A stretch of DNA of 16,810 nucleotides from an uncultured Collinsella sp. (GCA_900551015.1 URUI01000046.1:1-16810), one strand, 5' to 3'; numbered from the stretch's first letter, positions 6,853 to 13,856 are shown. Translations and numbers: made by a program. Notes: generated by a model from the letters alone, not told the origin.

Positions 6853-7311
6853 ATGGCCCAGAAGGCCTACAGCCTTTCCCACACGAAGTGGATGTGCAAG
6901 TACCACATCGTGTTCACGCCGAAGTATAGGCGCAAAGTGATCTACAACCAAATCAGGAGCGACATAGGGGAGATCCTCAGGAAGCTGTGCGAGTACAAGG
7001 GGATCGAGATAATCGAGGGGCACCTGATGCCCGACCACGTGCACGTGCTGCTGGCGATCCCGCCGAAGTACAGCGTCGCGAGCGTCATGGGCTACCTGAA
7101 GGGGAAGAGCTCGCTGATGATATTCGACAGGCACGCCAACCTCAAGTACAAGTTCGGCAACAGGAAGTTCTGGGCGGAGGGCTACTACGTGTCCACCGTC
7201 GGCCTGAACGAGGCGACGATCGCCAAGTACATCAGGGAGCAGGAGTCCCACGACATCGCACTGGACAAGCTGAGCGTGAAGGAGTACGAGGACCCCTTCA
7301 AGAGGGGGTGA
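6853..7311 (+). CDS. tnpA: IS200-type transposase TnpA (HUH-Y1 family)
   Basis: This 152-residue protein has the usual size of IS200 TnpA. It starts with HTKWMCKYHIVFTPKYRRK, a clear family signature, and carries HLMPDHVHVLL, whose HVH is the HUH metal-binding motif. The catalytic tyrosine is expected in TIAKYIREQE near the C-terminus. The enzyme cuts and rejoins single-stranded DNA at hairpin ends. The frame remains open upstream, but the ATG at 6853 after GGGGTGG gives the normal length. Arginine is often encoded by AGG, unlike the CGC-rich neighbours, which supports recent horizontal arrival. All key motifs are intact, so it may be active. Confidence 0.95.
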   Translation: MAQKAYSLSHTKWMCKYHIVFTPKYRRKVIYNQIRSDIGEILRKLCEYKGIEIIEGHLMPDHVHVLLAIPPKYSVASVMGYLKGKSSLMIFDRHANLKYKFGNRKFWAEGYYVSTVGLNEATIAKYIREQESHDIALDKLSVKEYEDPFKRG

Positions 7312-7450
7312 TGCTGCCGGTTCGACCGGCGCGCCACGGGTCAAGATGCACTAGGCCTGGACGAAGTCCGGGCCCGCGCCTTTAGACGCGAGCCCGGGGC
7401 CCGTGGGTTATACCCTAAGAGCAAACCACCCTTTTTAAGGGTGGTTCTGA
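7312..7450 (+). ncRNA. Structured right-end region of the IS, possible omega-RNA-like remnant
   Basis: Between the tnpA stop and the right end several hairpins follow each other: GCCGGT-TCG-ACCGGC (7316-7330), a 9-bp arm pair GGGCCCGCG/CGCGAGCCC (7370-7395, one mismatch) with CTTTAG in the loop, GGGT-TAT-ACCC (7405-7415) and the terminal hairpin (7424-7446). CACGGG (7335-7340) can close over CCCGTG (7400-7405). In relatives with tnpB this zone encodes the omega RNA. Transcription here is not shown, so the RNA call is tentative. Confidence 0.3.
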
Positions 7451-7502
7451 TTTGAGGGATTTTCCGACCGTCCAAAAAATCACACTCGTCCATCACTCAC
7501 GC

Positions 7503-7569
7503 ATCTCTCATCTCTCATTCGTCACTAACACGAGAGATAGCTGAAAGACGAGAGATAAATATGAGAGAT
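7503..7569. repeat. GAGAGAT/ATCTCTC repeat cluster, copy 1
   Basis: ATCTCTCA occurs at 7503-7510 and 7510-7517, followed by the inverted unit GAGAGAT at 7532-7538, 7550-7556 and 7563-7569. The layout is two units in one orientation, a spacer, then GAGAGATAAAT-AT-GAGAGAT in the other. The same layout returns in copy 2. Confidence 0.85.
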
Positions 7570-7668
7570 AACAATGCTGCAAGGTGGCTAGGGATCGAGT
7601 CAAAGTTCCCGTATACATGAGTTTACCTGCGCGAACGTGATTTGCTTGAACCGATAACGGCATTTTTG

Positions 7669-7725
7669 TCTCTCATCTCTCACTCATCTCTAAGCTGAGA
7701 GATAAATGAGAGATGGCTGAGAGAT
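7669..7725. repeat. GAGAGAT/ATCTCTC repeat cluster, copy 2
   Basis: TCTCTCA occurs at 7669-7675 and 7676-7682, with a partial ATCTCT at 7686-7691; TGAGAGAT follows at 7696-7703, 7707-7714 and 7718-7725. ATCTCTCA-CTC-ATCTCT (7675-7691) can pair with AGAGAT-AAA-TGAGAGAT (7698-7714) around a 6-base loop. The block starts 99 bp after copy 1. Confidence 0.85.
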
Positions 7726-7918
7726 AGACAGACGGACTGTCGGGGGCATGCATCGCTGTCAGATTAATGCCGCGCGCGGAGCAGCTGCGCGTTCACCCGC
7801 GCCCTGCATCCCGCCATTTCACGCGCTGCACATCGAAACCTGCGGCAAAGCAGGTACAATAGCCCAATGTGCATCGCGCACGACGATGATATCGGCGCCC
7901 GCGACTGGGGGAGACAAC

Positions 7919-8584
7919 ATGGCAGAGCAACAGATAACGCCGGGGACCAAGCTTCAGGTGGCATTCGACGTGCCCATGGGCCAAAAAACCGACTTCAACA
8001 TGCTCGCCACGTACAAAGAGAACCTGGACGACGCGTACTTCCTTATGAGCGCGCCCATGCTCGCCGGCAAGCCGCTCATCATGGACGAAAACCAAAAGCT
8101 GCTGCTGCAATACAAAGTGGGCGAGGAGACGTTCGTGCTCGCCGGCTATCCCGAGGCAGTCGAGAAAAAAGGCATCCGCACCTACTGGAAAATGCGCAAA
8201 GTCGCCGAGCAGCGCACCTTTGTCAAGCGCCGCGACGAGCGTTTTAAGGTCGCCATGCGCCTTACCTACCAGCGCGACAACGCGGCCGCCTCCGAGCCCG
8301 AGGACGCCATGACCATCGACGTCTCGGCCGGCGGCCTGGCCGTCTACCTCAACGATTATCCCGACGTGGGCGAGGCCCTGGCCGTGCAAATGCCCACGAT
8401 CCGCCTGCAGGGCGAGCGCCACGAGCTGCCCGAGCAGCTGGGCATCGTGTGCTGGGTGCGCCGCGCGCCCAAGGGCAGCCTGTACCGCAACGTCTGCGGC
8501 CTGCAGTTCCGCTACGCCGACGACATGGAGCGCGAGCTCGTCAAAGAATACGTCGGCTACATTCGCACGAAATATAAGATCTGA
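7919..8584 (+). CDS. PilZ-domain c-di-GMP-binding protein (YcgR-like)
   Basis: This 221-residue protein has an N-terminal beta-rich domain (about 1-100) like the PilZN/YcgR N-domain and a C-terminal PilZ domain. The c-di-GMP contact motifs are complete: R104-R-D-E-R108 (RxxxR) and D134-V-S-A-G-G139 (DxSxxG), 26 residues apart. PilZ proteins bind c-di-GMP and transmit the signal to motility, secretion or matrix machinery. The frame is open further upstream, but the ATG at 7919 has an ideal ribosome site (GGGGGAG, five bases away) and gives the usual family N-terminus. It ends five bases before the next gene, a membrane-anchored protein with an extracellular domain, so the two are almost certainly co-transcribed. 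No flagellar gene is nearby; a role in surface-structure control is inferred from context. Confidence 0.88.
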   Translation: MAEQQITPGTKLQVAFDVPMGQKTDFNMLATYKENLDDAYFLMSAPMLAGKPLIMDENQKLLLQYKVGEETFVLAGYPEAVEKKGIRTYWKMRKVAEQRTFVKRRDERFKVAMRLTYQRDNAAASEPEDAMTIDVSAGGLAVYLNDYPDVGEALAVQMPTIRLQGERHELPEQLGIVCWVRRAPKGSLYRNVCGLQFRYADDMERELVKEYVGYIRTKYKI

Positions 8585-8589
8585 TCGCC

Positions 8590-9759
8590 ATGGCTCTGTT
8601 CAAGCGTAACGACAACAAAGATCAAGCTGCCGAGGATTTGGCCGAGGGTTTGACCGAGGACCAAGCCGAGGACGCGCTACAGGACGCTCCCGGCGCTAAC
8701 GCCGAGGACGCGCCCGGCGAGGACTCCGCGCCCGACCAGCCCCCCGCCTCCCGCAAGCGCTTCGGCAAGCCCAAGTCCAAGCCCAAACCCAAACCCAAGC
8801 GCAAGCCCAAGCGCGACTTGCGCGGCGTGGTGCGCATCGAGGAGCTGGAGCAGGCGCTGGCCGACCAGGACCTCGACGACATCGACCCCGACGCGGTCGT
8901 GTCCATGTACATGCCCAAGCGCCGCATGGAGCGCATCGGCACGGCGCTGCTGCGCATGGACAAGCTACAAAAAGCCCTCGTGGTGCTGGCGCTTGCCTTT
9001 GGCGTGCTGTTTGCCCTGTCGTTTATGCAGGAAAACATGGGTAACTTCACCATCAACCTCAACCGCCTGGAGCTATTCCGCCGCGGCGTGGCCATTGCCG
9101 ACAATGGCGACTTTAACAACGCCACCGCGCGCCTGGCGGCCGACGCCGTGGACAACGGCACCAATATCGCTGCCGACGACCTGCCCGACAACCTGGATAA
9201 CATCGACGGCAGCCACAACGGCAAGAACTATGTGGCGTACACCTTCTATATCCGCAACGCCGGCAAGACCGATCTGGGCTACAGCGCCAAGCTCAAGGTG
9301 GTCAGCGCCAGCAAGGGCGTGGAGAAGGCGGCGCGCGTGCGGGTGTACCGCAACGGCGAGCCCACCACCTATGCGGCGGCAACGGCCGACGGCAGCCCCG
9401 AGCCCAACACCGAGCCGTTTGCGTCCAAGGACGTGGTGACGACCATTAGCCACAAGAACTTTCGCGTGGGCGATGTGGACAAGTACACCGTGGTCATTTG
9501 GCTGGACGGCGACGACCCGGAGTGCGTGGACAAGATCATCGGCGGTGCGGTGGAGTTTGGCTTTGACTTTGATTCGTCCGAGACCGACGACTCGAGCCTG
9601 TTCATTAAATTCGTGCAGGATATTGCCGACACCCTGACCGGCAACGACCCCATTAGCGCGAGCGGCAACGAGGCGCCCGATTACTACAAGGAACACAACG
9701 TGACCTGGAGTAACCGTCGCAACCAAAAGAACTCGCCCGCGGGGGACGGGGACAAGTAG
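8590..9759 (+). CDS. Membrane-anchored protein with cytoplasmic KP-rich tail and TasA-like extracellular domain
   Basis: This 389-residue protein has three parts. Residues 1-75 are acidic, then rich in K and P (KPKSKPKPKPKRKPK at about 60-74), probably disordered and cytoplasmic. Residues 76-125 are charged and may be folded. A single transmembrane segment lies at about 128-147 (ALVVLALAFGVLFALSF). The remaining ~240 residues should be outside and are beta-rich, with VAYTFYIRNAG near 215 and VVIWLDGDDPEC at 301-312. The latter matches VVIWMEGTDSDC in the second exported protein at 11567, which suggests related folds. It follows pilZ by five bases. The N-terminal tail could receive a signal from the PilZ protein, but this is inference. 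No named family was recognised with certainty. A terminator follows. Confidence 0.8.
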   Translation: MALFKRNDNKDQAAEDLAEGLTEDQAEDALQDAPGANAEDAPGEDSAPDQPPASRKRFGKPKSKPKPKPKRKPKRDLRGVVRIEELEQALADQDLDDIDPDAVVSMYMPKRRMERIGTALLRMDKLQKALVVLALAFGVLFALSFMQENMGNFTINLNRLELFRRGVAIADNGDFNNATARLAADAVDNGTNIAADDLPDNLDNIDGSHNGKNYVAYTFYIRNAGKTDLGYSAKLKVVSASKGVEKAARVRVYRNGEPTTYAAATADGSPEPNTEPFASKDVVTTISHKNFRVGDVDKYTVVIWLDGDDPECVDKIIGGAVEFGFDFDSSETDDSSLFIKFVQDIADTLTGNDPISASGNEAPDYYKEHNVTWSNRRNQKNSPAGDGDK

Positions 9760-9766
9760 AACGAAG

Positions 9767-9806
9767 AAGCGCCGGGCCGGGAGTGATTTCCCGACCCGGC
9801 GCTTTT
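9767..9806. terminator. Bidirectional terminator between convergent genes
   Basis: AAGCGCCGGGCCGGGA (9767-9782) pairs with TCCCGACCCGGCGCTT (9789-9804) with one mismatch, around a 6-base loop, followed by TTTTG on the plus strand and TTCTTC on the minus strand. It lies between the anchored-protein gene and the minus-strand gene. Confidence 0.85.
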
Positions 9807-9807
9807 G

Positions 9808-10320
9808 TTATGCGGAGGCGTTGTCGGCGGAGGTAGCGCCGTTGCCAGCGGCGTCGTCCAGCAAGAACAACCGCAACGCGAGCTTGATCGCGTAGCCCGG
9901 TTTGACCTGCACCGGATCTCTCATGCGCTCGCCCAGGTCGCCGCAGTAGGCATAGATGTCGCGGATCAGATCCGCGCCCGAGAGCGTGAACATGTAGCCC
10001 GCGTCCGAAAGCGCGTTGGGCGCTGCGGGCAGCCCCGCGGCCGCACAAAAGCTCGCGAGGTCGGAGCCCATGACGGCCTTGTAGTCGATCGCGGCGCCAC
10101 GGTCCCGGGCGGTCTGCTCCTGCTCGCGGGCATATGACAACGCCGCCGCCAGCACAAAGCTGGGTGTGGGCGCGTTGACGTCGTCGGTGGTGGCGACGAG
10201 CTTACCGGCCGCTTGCGTGACCAGCCAGGCAACTTCGCGCTGACAACGAACGGCTTTGCGCGTCACCGGCTTGATCGATCCGGTAGAAACGCTTCCCTTG
10301 GGTTGATTGGCGGCAGCCAT
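9808..10320 (-). CDS. Hypothetical protein, predicted cytoplasmic
   Basis: This 170-residue protein starts at 10320 with a good ribosome site (GGGAGGA, four bases upstream); an in-frame ATG 27 bases further upstream lacks one. Visible features are a basic N-terminus (residues 1-35), an alanine-rich helical middle containing FVLAAALSYAREQEQTA, then GYMFTLSGADLIRDIYAYCGDLGERMRDP and an alanine/asparagine-rich tail. No signal peptide or transmembrane segment is seen. I do not recognise the family. It is convergent with the anchored-protein gene and divergent from the first TasA-like gene, so it interrupts the cluster on the opposite strand. Codon use and the clean start support a real gene. Confidence 0.7.
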   Translation of the reverse strand: MAAANQPKGSVSTGSIKPVTRKAVRCQREVAWLVTQAAGKLVATTDDVNAPTPSFVLAAALSYAREQEQTARDRGAAIDYKAVMGSDLASFCAAAGLPAAPNALSDAGYMFTLSGADLIRDIYAYCGDLGERMRDPVQVKPGYAIKLALRLFLLDDAAGNGATSADNASA

Positions 10321-10719
10321 AGAGTCCTCCCGGCAAATAGCCCGCATAAGCAGGCAGAAATTACACGTGCTACATCAGTATAGCGGGTGGGGAAGGGCTA
10401 GGGCGAAGCTCGGCGGAGGGCGAATGTGTGCGTTGGCATGGCGCTGCGGTCGCAAGGCTTAAGAGGGGCTTATGACTGCGCGGGAGAGAGATCAAATAAG
10501 GTAAACGATGTTCATGTAGCACCGCATATAACCAGAGGTAGACCTATGAATCTGCCGGAATGTAGGCTGCCGAAAACTCATAAGGAAATCGTAAGAATTA
10601 TGGTATTCTCAATTCCATGTCTAAAGGATGGGCAAGCAACATCCAACACGAAAGCGCGGGCTCCCCTTCCGGGCTTCTCGAGGGTCATCTGGGATGAATG
10701 GGGAAAGAAAGGGGTCCGT
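10321..10719. promoter_or_regulatory. Divergent intergenic region upstream of the first TasA-like gene
   Basis: This 399-bp region has no clear gene. On the minus strand TATACT (10382-10377) may be a -10 box for the hypothetical gene. On the plus strand an extended -10, TGGTATTCT (10601-10609), overlaps the inverted repeat AGAAT-TATGGT-ATTCT (10594-10609). From 10426 the reading frame is open and in phase with the downstream gene, including an ATG at 10546 behind GAGG, but the first good signal-peptide start is 10720. Confidence 0.4.
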
Positions 10720-11496
10720 ATGGATACCAAGGCATTAAAGAAGCAGATGGGCGCCGCCATCGCCATGGTGCTGGTAGCAGCCGTAGCACTGGGCTCTGCC
10801 ACGTTCGCATGGTTTGTGAGCAACAACAAGGTCGACGCAACGACCAGTAAGATTTCTGCTCAGTCGAACTCTGCGTTCATGTATATTCGTGATGAGAATG
10901 AAACGTCTAAGGATCTTCGCACGGATGATTCTTCTGTTGCGAACACGCCGCTTTATCCGGCTCATTGGGCAAATGGCGCCGACACGACTCCGTACGATAC
11001 GCTGGCTAACTTCTATACGGCATTCGGTACCAGTGCGACTGATGGCTTGAAGGTCGACAATACCGTCAAGCTTGTTCCTGCTCAGGGCGCCGACGCTGCC
11101 GGCACGCCTGCCGCCGCGGTTACTGGAAAGTATGCCGTAAAGAACACCTTTTATGTTGGCTCAAAGGGCGCTGAGCTCACCAATCTTGTAGTTGATTCGG
11201 CCAAAATTACGGGTGCCACAGGCGATAATGATAAATTTGATTCTGCGCTTCGCGTGCTGGTCATGAGCGGGACGAGCTGGGTGCTTTGCAATAAGGACGG
11301 CATTGTCTCCTCTTCTGACACCACGCATAAGCTTGCCGATAAGATTGGCGAGGATGAGACAACCGTTGAAATGTATGTCTTCTACGATGGTGACGATGCT
11401 CAGGTCTTTACGAACAATCTTGAGAATCTGAAGACGGCTTCCAAGCGCATTAACGTTGTCTTCACTGCTACCTCTACTCAGACCGATAAGAACTAG
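10720..11496 (+). CDS. Exported protein with SipW/TasA-type signal peptide (surface fibre candidate 1)
   Basis: This 258-residue protein starts at 10720 behind AAAGGGG. The N-terminus has charged residues (MDTKALKKQM), a hydrophobic core and AVALGSATFAWFVSN, the SipW-cognate signal-peptide pattern seen in TasA/camelysin-like proteins; cleavage after A30 is likely. Residues 21-45 are nearly identical to those of the next gene. The mature part is rich in T, S, D and G, with few cysteines, and should be a beta-sandwich. Near the C-terminus TVEMYVFYDGDDAQVF is a diverged version of the VVIW-EGxD module. TasA-type proteins polymerise into extracellular fibres in Bacillus. No SipW-like signal peptidase is in the window. 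A terminator separates it from its paralogue. Confidence 0.82.
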   Translation: MDTKALKKQMGAAIAMVLVAAVALGSATFAWFVSNNKVDATTSKISAQSNSAFMYIRDENETSKDLRTDDSSVANTPLYPAHWANGADTTPYDTLANFYTAFGTSATDGLKVDNTVKLVPAQGADAAGTPAAAVTGKYAVKNTFYVGSKGAELTNLVVDSAKITGATGDNDKFDSALRVLVMSGTSWVLCNKDGIVSSSDTTHKLADKIGEDETTVEMYVFYDGDDAQVFTNNLENLKTASKRINVVFTATSTQTDKN

Positions 11497-11516
11497 CGGG
11501 ATAAGCAGCTAAACAA

Positions 11517-11545
11517 GGCGGGGGAGAGGTGTCCCCCGCCTTTTT
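11517..11545 (+). terminator. Terminator between the two TasA-like genes
   Basis: GGCGGGGGA (11517-11525) pairs perfectly with TCCCCCGCC (11532-11540) around GAGGTG, followed by TTTTT. It may be partial, letting some transcript reach the next gene, which begins 22 bases after the T-tract. Confidence 0.9.
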
Positions 11546-11566
11546 CTTTAGAGAGGAGGATTTCCG

Positions 11567-12511
11567 TTGAGCGTTAAGCAGATGAAAAAGCAGCTTGCGA
11601 TCGCAGCCTTGTCAGTCGTTATGGCAGCGGTTGCGCTTGGCTCTGCAACGTATGCCTGGTTCGTTTCAAACACAAAGGTTGACGGCACCACCAGTACCGT
11701 TAGCGCCCAGGCAAACGGCATGGTCCTCCAAATTGCGTCCGGCCCAAATGCCATTCATGACGGTAGCGATCATCAGACGACCGCCGCAAGCACTGGCCAT
11801 GAGATCAGTCCGTCTTCCACGGACGATGCCCATAGCTGGTTTGTACCAAAATCATGGAATGGTACAGATGTGAGTGGTTACCAGAAGGCAACGATTTCTA
11901 AGCAGCTTGAGGGTTCCTATACGCTCAAGGGAGATACCGAGACTTATTACGCCTATACGATGGCGGAATATACGCTCTACACGATTAACCAGACTGGCGA
12001 GGCTGACGTCTATCTCGACAACAGCAGCTCGAACGGTCCCGTTGTTGTGACTGCGTCGGAAGGCGCTTCGAAAGATTGGTTTGACAAAATCAAAGGCAGC
12101 CTTCGTGTTGGTCTGCTGATTAATGACGAGCTCAAGGTTGTTTATGCTCCGGTCCTTCCGACAGGCAAGGGAAACGATGTTTCTGCTACCGAAGGCTGGA
12201 GTTGCGTGAATCCCGACAGCCTCTCGGTGACCATGGCGCCGTCCTATGCCCATGTGTGCGGTGGCAATATGATTGACCAGAACAGTAAAAACTGGGGAGC
12301 AACTGGAAGCGGTGACTCCTACGTAAAGCCGATGGGCGACGCTCAGATGCTCGCTCATGTTGGTTACAGCGGGACAAACTTCAAGGTTGTCATTTGGATG
12401 GAAGGCACTGACAGCGATTGTCAGAACATGTCCGGCCTCGATGTTGGTGAAGGAAGTCCGACCTTCGATGTAACGGTTAGCCTGGTCGGCATCGTGCCTG
12501 ACTCTAAGTAG
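11567..12511 (+). CDS. Exported protein with SipW/TasA-type signal peptide (surface fibre candidate 2)
   Basis: This 314-residue protein starts at a TTG codon supported by an excellent ribosome site (AGGAGG at 11554-11559, seven bases away); no ATG fits the signal peptide as well. MSVKQMKKQL is followed by a hydrophobic core and AVALGSATYAWFVSN, with cleavage likely after A30. It is a paralogue of the preceding gene in the first 50 residues, then diverges. The C-terminus has VVIWMEGTDSDC (274-285), matching VVIWLDGDDPEC of the membrane-anchored protein upstream, and ends with VSLVGIV beta-strand sequence. This suggests a TasA-like beta-sandwich subunit. The short gap after the first gene's terminator suggests partial read-through or an unseen promoter. 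Confidence 0.84.
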   Translation: MSVKQMKKQLAIAALSVVMAAVALGSATYAWFVSNTKVDGTTSTVSAQANGMVLQIASGPNAIHDGSDHQTTAASTGHEISPSSTDDAHSWFVPKSWNGTDVSGYQKATISKQLEGSYTLKGDTETYYAYTMAEYTLYTINQTGEADVYLDNSSSNGPVVVTASEGASKDWFDKIKGSLRVGLLINDELKVVYAPVLPTGKGNDVSATEGWSCVNPDSLSVTMAPSYAHVCGGNMIDQNSKNWGATGSGDSYVKPMGDAQMLAHVGYSGTNFKVVIWMEGTDSDCQNMSGLDVGEGSPTFDVTVSLVGIVPDSK

Positions 12512-12536
12512 AGGCAAGACAACAATTAAACTGCCT

Positions 12537-12572
12537 AAAGGGGCCGCTTCGATTGAAGCGGCCCCTTTTTTT
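12537..12572 (+). terminator. Rho-independent terminator after second TasA-like gene
   Basis: AAAGGGGCCGCTTC (12537-12550) pairs perfectly with GAAGCGGCCCCTTT (12555-12568) around GATT, followed by a run of seven T. Confidence 0.95.
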
Positions 12573-12655
12573 GTGGCTGTCCGCTGGAAGCACTTTGTCG
12601 CATATCGCTCGGGGTCGGCGATAATGTGAGGAACTGTTCTTCCTGGAGGTTCCTT

Positions 12656-13738
12656 ATGGACGGCATCGCTTCTAGTGTTCCGCTGATTGCTCGGCCGAGT
12701 TTCGACCGCGCTTGCAGCTTTGTGCCGTCCGAATATGTCCAGGCTTGGGAGTGGTTCTTGCGCGAGGAGCAGCGTGGCGGCTTGTGGGACAAGCTTCCGC
12801 ATCGCACCAATGCCGATAGCCCTCAATATCCCTTTCGTCTGACGATTGATTCCGAACTCTTTCCGGTGTCGCGCGACTCGGGCATCTTTTGGCCTGGTCG
12901 CCGGCGCGTTAAGCATCCGCGTGAGAAGACCTTCGCCCTTTCGGTGCACAACTCAAAGCGCGGCGCCTACCCCGATGTTCCGCCGCTCTATCTTGAGGAT
13001 GGCACCTGGGTGCTCAAGTACTCGTCGCAAAGTGCTTCGGTCGAAAACTGGCGCGACCAGGACTACAACCAAAAGATGATCAACTGCATGGAGTGCGGCG
13101 TTCCCGTTGGCGTGTTCTTTGCAACGAGCGCTGGCTACAAGGTGCTGGGCCTAGCGTTCGTTGAGCGTTACGAGCCGGAGAACAGCTGGTTTGTGCTGCA
13201 TGGCCCCGTTCACAAGGGTGGACCCGACGCGCGTTTCTTCCCCGATATGAGCTACATGAAGGACGCTCCGATTGCGGCGGAGTTTTCCGGCGCTCCGGCG
13301 AGCGACGATGAAAAGGTTCGCTATGCGCTGCGTCGCGAGCGAATCGGCCAGCAGCGTTTCCGCACGCAGCTCTTTGAGGCCTATACCGGTCGATGCGCCG
13401 TCTCGGGTTGCAATGTCGACGAAGCGCTCGAAGCTGCGCATATCGAGAACTACTCGGGTCCCAAGTCGCAGGTTGTCAGCAACGGTATCCTGCTGCGCCG
13501 CGACCTGCACTCGCTGTTCGACGCTCATCTGATTTCGTTTGAGCTGGTACGCGGCGACTATCAACTTTGCGGGTCGTACCTTCTGCGACATACGGAATAT
13601 GCGACGTTTGCAGGCTCGGTGCTGCGCGAGCCGGACGAGCATCGCTTGCGACCCAACGCTCGATTCCTCGAGGCGCATCGAGCCGAGTTCGATTTCTCGG
13701 AATCGCGACGTCGGGCGGAAGCCGTTGCTCCGTATTAG
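12656..13738 (+). CDS. HNH endonuclease, possibly modification-dependent (N-terminal sensing domain plus HNH_2)
   Basis: This 360-residue protein starts at 12656 behind GGAGG (six bases). The C-terminal third is a clear HNH nuclease: RFRTQLFEAYTGRCAVSGC (C247 and C252), LEAAHI with H262, then SNGILLRRDLHSLFDA with N276 and H285. This form (HNH_2-like) is common in restriction enzymes. The first ~190 residues are a separate domain with DGTWVLKYSSQS (115-126) and CGVPVGVFFA (147-156), which reminds me of PUA/SRA-like domains that read modified bases in McrA-type enzymes; this part is a weak resemblance. A role in restricting foreign or modified DNA is therefore inferred. No methylase gene is adjacent, which fits a type IV-like enzyme. 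Terminator-flanked and monocistronic. Confidence 0.85.
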   Translation: MDGIASSVPLIARPSFDRACSFVPSEYVQAWEWFLREEQRGGLWDKLPHRTNADSPQYPFRLTIDSELFPVSRDSGIFWPGRRRVKHPREKTFALSVHNSKRGAYPDVPPLYLEDGTWVLKYSSQSASVENWRDQDYNQKMINCMECGVPVGVFFATSAGYKVLGLAFVERYEPENSWFVLHGPVHKGGPDARFFPDMSYMKDAPIAAEFSGAPASDDEKVRYALRRERIGQQRFRTQLFEAYTGRCAVSGCNVDEALEAAHIENYSGPKSQVVSNGILLRRDLHSLFDAHLISFELVRGDYQLCGSYLLRHTEYATFAGSVLREPDEHRLRPNARFLEAHRAEFDFSESRRRAEAVAPY

Positions 13739-13856
13739 TTAGGTGCGGCCCGTCGCAACCCAATCATGTCGATTGATCGGATCGCGCTGCGCCGCATCGA
13801 GAGCTGCACGATCCTGCCATCCTCTCCTCAACGGTTAAAACGGGAAAGGGGAGACC

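Larger units (their letters stand above)
6709..7450 (+). mobile_element. IS200-like insertion sequence (IS200/IS605 family), tnpA only
   Basis: The element is a single tnpA gene framed by hairpins instead of terminal inverted repeats, as expected for IS200/IS605. On the left are GCTGGCCGC-GCA-GCGGCCAGC (6720-6740), CCACCCGC-TAC-GCGGGTGG (6747-6765) and GGCTTT-AC-AAAGCC (6774-6787). On the right are several hairpins and finally AACCACCCTT-TTT-AAGGGTGGTT (7424-7446). Left and right end hairpins share AAACCACCC/GGGTGG. Exact ends and the target tetranucleotide cannot be fixed from one copy, so the limits are approximate. No tnpB is present. It inserted just after the PTS terminator. Confidence 0.8.
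7451..7918. promoter_or_regulatory. Gene-free region upstream of pilZ: repeat modules and promoter
   Basis: No gene is seen in this 468-bp stretch. It holds the two GAGAGAT repeat clusters (7503-7569 and 7669-7725) and, closer to the gene, a -10-like TACAAT at 7855-7860 preceded by a small hairpin CCTGC-ggcaaa-GCAGG (7839-7854). No convincing -35 is visible. A strong ribosome site GGGGGAG lies before the ATG at 7919. Confidence 0.45.

Noticed and set aside
7503..7725. CRISPR array
   Set aside because: The units are only 7-8 bp, occur in both orientations and are unevenly spaced; there is no repeat-spacer rhythm and no cas gene.
8740..8820. TonB-like protein, suggested by the KPKPKP stretch
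   Set aside because: The KP stretch is before the membrane helix, on the cytoplasmic side, and the C-terminal TonB domain is absent; the organism type has no outer membrane.
11852..12949. 365-codon minus-strand open frame
   Set aside because: It runs across the second TasA-like gene, a strong terminator and the start of the HNH gene, which a real gene would not do; no ribosome site or domain is seen.
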